Part shown: piece after piece, positions 10,330 through 19,687 of the stretch
How positions within the stretch are numbered: the first letter of the stretch is position 1
Layout of the letters: each line of letters begins with the position of its first letter
Assembly: GCA_009602725.1 (NCBI GenBank)
Contig: WELB01000028.1
Location: forward strand, 331,746-351,432
DNA length: 19,687 nt
From: Spirogloea muscicola
Lineage: Eukaryota; Streptophyta; Zygnematophyceae; Spirogloeales; Spirogloeaceae
Direction: 5' to 3'
Position numbers and translations under genes: made by a program
The notes under the pieces: model-generated
The model's database searches: none
Told to the model about the DNA's origin: nothing
What the model saw: the letters and a program-made list of their open reading frames with translations, nothing else

Positions 10330-10440
10330 TACAATTGATAGAATCTACAGCTATGGTACCTCGAAAAGTAAATAATACAATAACTAGTCCAATTGCAGAC
10401 TCTGCAGCTTCTACAATTAACACGAAAAGATCATTGAATG
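10322..10440 (-). pseudogene. nad4L: nad4L C-terminal fragment (mitochondrial complex I subunit 4L)
   Basis: Read on the minus strand, the fragment runs from FNDLFVLIVEAAESAIGL to FRGTIAVDSINCTKG. This is the family's AAESAIGL helix and its RGTIAVE-IN--KG ending. NAD4L is a small proton-channel subunit of complex I. The copy lacks the N-terminal two thirds. It appears to lack two residues before GTIAV, where relatives have FRVRGTIAV, and reads past the usual end into the hairpin without a stop. It is a broken nuclear copy. Confidence 0.82.
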
Positions 10441-10599
10441 ACCAAAGAGAGAAGGCACCCAATGCGGCATGAAACGGAAGGAGGCCAAGCAGAGCCAATC
10501 CACTGTTCAGGCAACCAGTGCGAAGGATGGGGCTACACCAATCGAAGCCCTTGGCTTAGAGGCCCTTGGCTAGGGGGGCTGAGGTAGTAGGGCGAAAGC

Positions 10600-11440
10600 A
10601 CAAGTGAAGGGGAACTTCAGTATCCACGAGTGAGTACGGCACCGCATATACAAGTTGACAGGCTAAATTAGTGCTAGAGCACCGCTACGAACGTCAGTGC
10701 CCTGGCTTAGAAGAAGCAGCTGTTCCAGAGGGCTGTGAGAGAAGTGGCTCTTCCATGTAAAGCAATAGTTGTGAGATGTCAGCCCAAAGGAAGATATAAT
10801 AAGGTCTGAAAGGGCCGTGTGAGAAGAGAAGGCAGCTCAGCTTTGCTCATCCTTTTTGGGGCTGGCATCACACAGCCACCGACCTCTCCTGGAAGCCTCT
10901 TTCCGCCTAGAGCTCTGGCAGCTCTTCCAAGAGCTGCCAGTGCTTTAGCCTGAGATAATGAAGACACAAAGGGGGCGAGGCTGTGAAAAGCGAGCCCGAA
11001 AACTTGACATAAGTGAAAGAGGAGAAGAAGTAAGACTCTTCCGGTAAGAATGCGGCTGCTGATATTGAAAGAGCGGCTGTGAAAGCCAGCCAGATGCAAA
11101 TAGAGTAGAGGGCAATGGCTGTGATGGCTGGCCAGCCCAGAAGTGTGAAGAGGCCAGTCACGGGGGCACGGTGATTCGGGGCACGGTCCGCCGTTGACCG
11201 TCGGGGGCCGCCACGGGTCTGCAGCTTCTGGGGGACCTGCAGTACCCACGAGTGAGCACACCGAGAGACGACACGCTACCTTTGGTGAGCCGGAGTGAGC
11301 ACACCGCCACGGAAGCCAGTGGCCTGGCCGTAGAAGAAACACCCTTTCCAACGTTGAGGCAATGGCTGCGAGAGGCCAGCCCAAAGCGGTGCACACGGTC
11401 TGGGAGGGCCGGAAGGCGCAACAGGCACGGAAGTACTGTT
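10600..11440. repeat. Degenerate dispersed repeat family, two to three long copies
   Basis: The block starting near 10621 (CCACGAGTGAGTACGGCACCG) and the one near 11241 (CCCACGAGTGAGCACACCG, with a further short echo at 11290) run in parallel. Each goes on to a CAGTGSCCTGG--TAGAAGAA segment, then GCAATRGYTGNGAGA--CCAGCCCAAAG, then GGTCTG-NAGGGCCG. The central core recurs at about 11113 and, more weakly, at 9885 and 10971. Units are roughly 180-200 bases and strongly diverged. No protein or terminal repeat identifies them. They could be old organellar spacer repeats inserted with the NUMT or an unnamed nuclear repeat. Confidence 0.65.
10915..10940. repeat. 12-bp perfect palindrome with 2-base spacer
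   Basis: CTGGCAGCTCTT is followed by CC and then its exact reverse complement AAGAGCTGCCAG. It lies within the repeat-rich region and resembles the hairpins around the organellar trnY. Confidence 0.85.
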
Positions 11441-11521
11441 GATGGTTGTATCCGCCGCCGTCGACAGCCAGAAACGACCGCCATCCCCCGCAGGCCGCGA
11501 GCTCTCCCCCTCTAGCCGGCC

Positions 11522-15172
<3,651 letters not shown>

Positions 15173-15193
15173 TTTTCACCATGAAAGGTCATG

Positions 15194-15198
15194 TGTAA
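15194..15198 (+). promoter_or_regulatory. TGTAA, candidate poly(A) signal of HIPL
   Basis: TGTAA lies about 20 bases after the HIPL stop, with a second copy at 15221-15225. The spacing would give a very short 3' UTR if the first is used. Confidence 0.4.
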
Positions 15199-15225
15199 TG
15201 TGGTCTTGAAGCTTTGCAGCTGTAA

Positions 15226-17187
15226 GCTGACAACTTCAACCTGCAAGTCAATGCTAAACTGTCGTACTCTTTGCCAGACAATCATTTTATTATTTATGAA
15301 GGCCGCCATTTGTCAGGAGTGCATTGCGTTTTGTCTGTCACTGCATGCGTGCCAGGTTGCACTCAGTGCAGGGTGCGGTAAGGACCTGCCATCTTGGTCA
15401 CACAATCTGACCTTCTAGGGGCTGGGCATATGCAATGTCTTGGCTGCTTGGGTCTGACGTCACGGCTGCTAGTGTCAGGACTTGTCCTTCTTCGAAGATG
15501 GCTTTGTTTGGGGCATGATCAAGGGGCCTGTAACTTGGTCTCCACAAGAAGCAGAAGCAGAAGCATACAGGCACTCTCTCTGTTTCTATTGGCCAGATAG
15601 TGGTCTCTCTGATTCCAATATAGCCAAGACTAGTGGAACCAGTAGTACTAATCAATCTGAAAGAACAGAGAGCAAACAAATCAGTCCCGCCTCCCCTCCC
15701 CGACCCGCTCAGTGTTCACGGGTTAGCAAGTAGAGGTCGCTTATCGATGCCCAAACACGGCATATAGGTTCTGGTCCAACCTTAGGTGGGGGGTTGCCGC
15801 CCACGTCGCCATCGCGGGGCCCATGAACAATTTTAGATGACGGGGATCGGTTGGGCCGGCGACGATACGCACACCAGGCGCGTGGCCCCGCAAAGGGCGG
15901 GAGAGAGATTCCCGCGAACCCAGGTCTGGCCAAGGGACAAAGGAACGTGCCCCCGTTGACTCTGCCGCAAGGAGCCGCATCTCTCCCGGCACTTGTCCAA
16001 TACCCGTGGCTCTGATATGAACGCGTCAGCTGCGGCGCGGCAGTCGACCGGCTTCGTGGGTCTAGCTCTACTGCCACCGCGCTGCGCCCCAGCTGCTTTC
16101 AGCGGCTCCAGACCCGAAAGCAAGCACCGGCAGTGCCACTCAGAAGCGCATGGTCGCTGCCGTGCTGCGTGACAGGAATGAGTTGTTCTGCCAGCATCGT
16201 TCCAGCGGCGCACTCTGGGAGCGGCTCCGCCTGCATGTAGAATAGCACCTTCCGCATTGCATGGCACTTGTCCAATTAAGCTGCTGTACTCCTCCACGCT
16301 GTCATGCGCCTGCAGTCTGAGACAGACACGCCTCTCACTCGTGCCTATGCGAGCTTGGCAGCTAGCCTCCGAGAGAGCACAGTAAGCACAGGATGGGAGC
16401 AGCAACAGGGGCTGATGGCGCGAAGTTGCAGTTGTGGCATGAGGTTACTGCTTGGGAGTCTCATGAACTCATTCGTGCATGCAACTGTTAGATGTCTTCG
16501 CACCTGATCTTTAGTAGCACCGTAGGGCATAGCAGTCGTATAAGTTGGGCTGTTGCTTGCTTAAGCATCGACATCACTCAAAGCTGACCGCATCATAATA
16601 GTACTGTGATGCTTCAACGTACTATTGTTATTGGAGGGAGTTCACATTCGGTGCCAGATATGGCAGTATTACCTACACCTACATGTTGGGGATGTACTGA
16701 GGCTGAAGCTATGATCACGATAACGCAGCGTATTTCTGACTCCACTTTACTTGTGATTTCAAATACAACCAATGCCCTTTTGTTGAAGGGCTGAAGTCCT
16801 GGGCATGACAAATGCAACATCAAGCTCAAGCTGCGCACAGCTATGCGAGCATGTTCTGTGACGTGTCTGATACAGATACTACTTTGGCGTATGTATGGCT
16901 TGCAATGAAACCAAAGAGTCCTCAGTCTGTCAAGCTTACTGATTATCAATGCTCTCCCTTATGCACATGCCACACATGTTTATGACACTCTGGCTTGTTT
17001 ACTTCGCATTCAAGCTTTGCTTCGTTGTCAGCATGTTGATGGTGCTGGCACAGTGCTGCATTGAAGGAAGGTGGTGCAGCCCCTGAGATAATGGAGTGTG
17101 TCCTGAGTGAAGGAGCCAAGTACAAAGGCAAGCACATTGATACTTCAATAAGAGAATGGGTAGCTACAGCTTGTTCTCACGGCTTCT
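15226..17187. other. Gene-poor stretch with a GC-rich block at about 15.7-16.1 kb
   Basis: I recognise no gene. From 15700 to about 16080 the sequence is GC-rich and open on the minus strand (122 codons, proline- and arginine-rich). It has no familiar protein motif and no match I can make to rRNA, snRNA, SRP or RNase P cores. On the minus strand around 16022-16013, TATCAGAGCC resembles the primer-binding site of LTR retrotransposons, but no LTR or gag/pol sequence accompanies it. From 16500 to 17187 the DNA is AT-richer, with only short unconvincing open frames. Confidence 0.45.
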
Positions 17188-17436
17188 AGAGGTCTCTTAT
17201 GATGCATACTTATAATCACACACAATCGCCTCTACTAATGGATCTGCATACTCTTGCTCATCCACATACTCTCCTCTACTTGTAGATTGTCAAAGTCAAG
17301 GTGCTCTGGAGCACCTTGACTTTGACAATTTACTGACAGGAGAAAGTATGTGGATGAGCATGTGTATGCCTATCCATTAGTAGAGGAGGATATGTGTTAG
17401 TTTGTATGTATGTATGTATGTATCAATGAGACCTCT
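17188..17436. repeat. 249-base fold-back hairpin with a perfect 21-bp core
   Basis: Three nested pairings share one centre at 17307-17308. The outer ends AGAGGTCTC (17188-17196) and GAGACCTCT (17428-17436) match exactly. Middle arms 17229-17270 and 17346-17386 pair with few mismatches (CCTCTACTAATGGAT with ATCCATTAGTAGAGG). The inner arms 17286-17306 and 17309-17329 are perfect over 21 bp with a two-base loop. A (GTAT)n run at 17403-17422 interrupts the right arm. No target-site duplication is obvious. It starts 58 bases beyond the stop of the minus-strand gene, so it may lie in that gene's 3' UTR. A fold-back transposable element or a hairpin small-RNA precursor are the main options. Confidence 0.9.
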
Positions 17437-17493
17437 GTTGTATATTATTATTGTGAAATCAGTTGAAATGATGAGCATTACTATGCAGCATAG

Positions 17494-18596
17494 TCATGCA
17501 GCCTGGAGTGGACCAGCCGGCCACACAGCACTACACTCGTCACCGAACATGTCAACCTGCAGGCAGCACAACACATGGAGAGCTGATCAGTCTTTGCAGG
17601 TAAGGTAACTCTCTGCAGCACTTCAGTGGCTTTCTGCAGTGGCAGACTGTCTAATTGTTGCTCACAGTGATGCATCCCTTCGCCTGGAGCTCGACCTTCG
17701 AGAGGAAGCCAAGCAGGCCCTCATAGTCGTCAAGGTCCATGACGGGGCTTGCGGGTCCGGCCGCAGCGGTGGCAGCGGTGATGGTGGCCTCCAGATCCTC
17801 GAAGTGGTCTGGGAGGTCATCGCGCTCAGCCTCGTACTCATGCGGCGGGCTCGATAGAGGCGACGGCATGGCAACATCAAAATTTGGCAATGTCAGAGCC
17901 CCACATTGCGGACTTGCAGGGCCTGTTGAGAACCTGCTCGCCACAGTACGGTCTAGCATCAGTACCACGATCAGTTTATACGGCACACCGTGCTGCACAG
18001 GCCACCCGTCAAAATGTGTCGGGTGAAGGTCAGGCGGGTGATCAAGGTCGCAGCTTGGCTGACAGCAGACACGAAGCAGGCTGCAGTGGCCACTGCCAAA
18101 GGGTTGAAACGTCAGCCACTATGATCCACATACCGGAGGCTGTTGCAAGGCCCTGGCGTGCTTCATTGGCACAGATGGCGACTTCATAACAGCTTTGTTG
18201 ACGCCCAGGGTGGCTTTCCGCTTTCTGGACGAAGACTGGACGGATGCTAAATTTGCGTGCCGAGTGGATTCGCTCGCGCCGTCGGGTCCTGATACACAGG
18301 CAAATGCTGAAAATGACACTGGCTGAGAGCTAGGAGCTCAATTACATGGTGAGGGCACAGTGAAGACACCATATGTAGGTGAATACAAGCACGAGCAGCC
18401 GGGCCTGTAAGCCAGTACCTCGGGTTTTAGCGAAACGTCGGGCCAAGGCGAGGCCGGCCTCGCTCTTCCAGAGCCGAATCACGCCGGCCTGGATAAGCTG
18501 CGCCGCAGCAAGGCTATCCGGCGCCGCTTCGTCGGCGCCAGAGAGGGCAATGTGGCAGGAGAGCGCCAGGCACTGCGGCGCCGATGCCTCGGCCAT
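17494..18596 (-). CDS. Unidentified 236-residue protein, four exons
   Basis: I do not recognise the family. In transcription order the exons are 18596-18419, 18306-18134, 17992-17696 and 17556-17494. All are in phase and flanked by AG acceptors and GT donors (GTACTG, GTATGT, GTCGAG). The ATG at 18596 is the first usable start; none occurs on this strand just upstream in the GGC-rich leader. The N-terminal 59 residues look globular and helical (DSLAAAQLIQAGVIRLWKSE, ALARRFAKTR). A serine-rich segment with RKRK at about 87-90 could be a nuclear localisation signal. An acidic part (EYEAERDDLPDHFEDLEATI, about 171-190) precedes DLDDYEGLLGFLSK and VDMFGDECSAVWP at the C-terminus. A basic signal followed by acidic and hydrophobic motifs would suit a nuclear regulator, but that is inference. 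The start of exon 3 is the least certain junction. Confidence 0.6.
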
Positions 18597-18900
18597 GCAG
18601 CGCGCACGGGGGATGGGCCGCAGGCGGCGCGGGCGCAGGTGCGTGGTGGGCGGCGGCGGCGGGGGCAGCGGCGGCGGCGGCGGCGGGGGTTCTGCCGGCA
18701 ATGCTGGCCCGTGGGATCCCCTCCCAGGCTGCAGAGGCAGGTCACCGTTTCCGTTGCCGCCAGCGCCGCCACTGCCGCCGTCGGGGCGGTGGGCCCCCCG
18801 CGCTGCGTTCCTGCTCCTCGCCACCAGTCCAGAGGCGATGAATGTGAGACACGCCCAACGCAGCTGGCTCTCTTTTTAGGGTTTGGGTTTAGGGTTTCTG
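18597..18900 (-). promoter_or_regulatory. GGC-rich leader and telomere-like box upstream of the 236-residue gene
   Basis: Upstream of the inferred ATG is a 5' UTR or promoter region with GGC/CCG runs at about 18640-18690. At 18875-18897 lies TTTAGGGTTTGGGTTTAGGG, which on the gene's own strand reads AAACCCTAAACCC, a plant telo-box in the orientation and place known from other genes. A long open frame through the region would encode prolines and arginines but has no ATG. Confidence 0.5.
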
Positions 18901-19281
18901 ATCTGGATCTGGCAGCCTACGGTGTCGGGCTTCTCTTGACAAAGCGGAAGCTGACAGCCTGACATCTCTGGCTTGCCCAAGTGCTGCACGTTGTACTCGT
19001 AACTCGTTGGGAGTTCTGCTAACACAATTCCTGAGGGGATGCCCCTGGTTCCTGACACCCATGTTCCAACGCTCGGTGAAACCCCTGACTGAGGCCGACA
19101 GGCCGTCTGCTCTGAAATGTCCCACAGCTAGCCTTTGCTGCCCGCGACAGCCAATCCTGCATCCACCGCAGCCCGCAGCGGCCGCCAGCCTCGCCCCTGC
19201 TGCAGCCTCCGCAAAGGGCCGCAGCCGGCTGCCTGGGTCCACCAGCACACCCGAAGTGGAGCTTCTCTTCCGCTTCACCAC
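18889..19281 (-). other. Open but unassigned minus-strand stretch, possibly exons of the right-edge gene
   Basis: About 130 codons are open on the minus strand, beginning with the basic VKRKRSSTSGVLVDPGSRLR and then alanine-rich. A second frame over 18876-19058 contains ELPTSYEYNVQHLGKPE, which also looks protein-like. These may be parts of separate exons of the gene whose start is at 19463-19565. I could not join them with consistent splice sites and name no product. Confidence 0.25.
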
Positions 19282-19304
19282 AGCGTGCTCATGTAGTAGG
19301 GGCT

Positions 19305-19442
19305 AGGTTCAGGAGGTTCAGGGTTTAAGGGTGCGGGTTTTACGGATCTTAGGGGTTTGTGGGACTATGGGTTATGGTATCATGGGAATGAAAGTGTATG
19401 GGTTTATGGGATCGTGGGATTATGAGTGCAGGTTTTCAGGTG
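19305..19442 (+). repeat. Degenerate telomere-like GGGTTTA-type repeats
   Basis: Over about 140 bases, G triplets alternate with T/A-rich steps, as in CAGGGTTTAAGGG, TTAGGGGTTTGTGGG and TATGGGTTTATGGGATCGTGGG. The pattern is that of eroded TTTAGGG units. It probably lies in an intron of the minus-strand gene at the right edge, just after its first visible donor. Confidence 0.7.
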
Positions 19443-19462
19443 GTGGGGTGGGGAGCGCGCAC

Positions 19463-19687
<225 letters not shown>

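Larger units (their letters stand above)
10150..10440. other. Nuclear insertion of mitochondrial DNA (NUMT) with trnY and part of nad4L
   Basis: A tRNA-Tyr(GUA) on + and the C-terminal part of nad4L on the minus strand converge here, separated by a hairpin. nad4L is a mitochondrial gene in the green lineage and the tRNA looks organellar. Short perfect hairpins flank them at 10151-10169 (GAGGCA/TGCCTC) and 10209-10223 (GCCTTCG/CGAAGGC). Such palindromes are common in algal organelle spacers. Base composition differs from the GC-rich nuclear exons on both sides. Mismatches in the tRNA stems and the lost nad4L stop show decay. The true limits may be wider, including the repeat-rich DNA to 11.4 kb. 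Confidence 0.8.

Noticed and set aside
16013-16022. Primer-binding-site-like TATCAGAGCC suggesting an LTR retrotransposon on the minus strand
   Set aside because: A ten-base match is expected by chance at an appreciable rate in 20 kb, and no LTR pair, polypurine tract or gag/pol motif was found nearby.
17403-17422. (GTAT)n microsatellite as an independent feature
   Set aside because: It is short and lies inside the right arm of the fold-back hairpin, so it is described there.

Overview
The window is nuclear DNA from a member of the green lineage, most likely a green alga. It has many introns, GC-rich exons and AT-richer introns. Four genes are recognisable by reading conserved protein blocks across GT-AG introns, and two of them (SH3P and HIPL) are typical of plants and algae. 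Telomere-like TTTAGGG/TTAGGG tracts and TGTAA motifs, the polyadenylation signal of chlorophyte algae, agree with this. No species is claimed.

Layout. Poly-T fills 1-124 and 19566-19687. An SH3P-type BAR/SH3 membrane-trafficking protein lies on + at 662-3456 in nine exons. It converges on an ATP12-type mitochondrial F1-ATPase assembly chaperone on the minus strand (3854 to about 5495). That gene is head to head with the pre-mRNA cleavage factor subunit CstF50 (+, 5720-9091), and the short gap between them holds an N, CCG repeats and a telomere-like box. From 9.1 to 11.5 kb there is no nuclear gene. This stretch holds a degenerate repeat family, a GAGATAGC-like simple repeat and a decayed mitochondrial insertion carrying a tRNA-Tyr(GUA) and the end of nad4L. 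An HHIP-like secreted glucose/sorbosone dehydrogenase (HIPL) follows on + at 11522-15172 in eight exons, with a proline-rich C-terminus and a possible GPI-anchor tail. A gene-poor stretch runs from 15.2 to 17.5 kb and ends in a 249-base fold-back hairpin. A four-exon, 236-residue protein of unknown family is on the minus strand (17494-18596). The start of a further minus-strand gene encoding a charged coiled coil is cut off by the right poly-T.

The genes are housekeeping or secretory and do not form a pathway. The oddities are the organellar insertion, the hairpin just 3' of an unknown gene, recurrent telomere-like tracts at gene starts and introns, and several places where a GC triplet repeat or a single N breaks a conserved reading frame. 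The last group suggests consensus errors as much as biology. Exon limits were assigned by eye from splice signals, phase and protein conservation.
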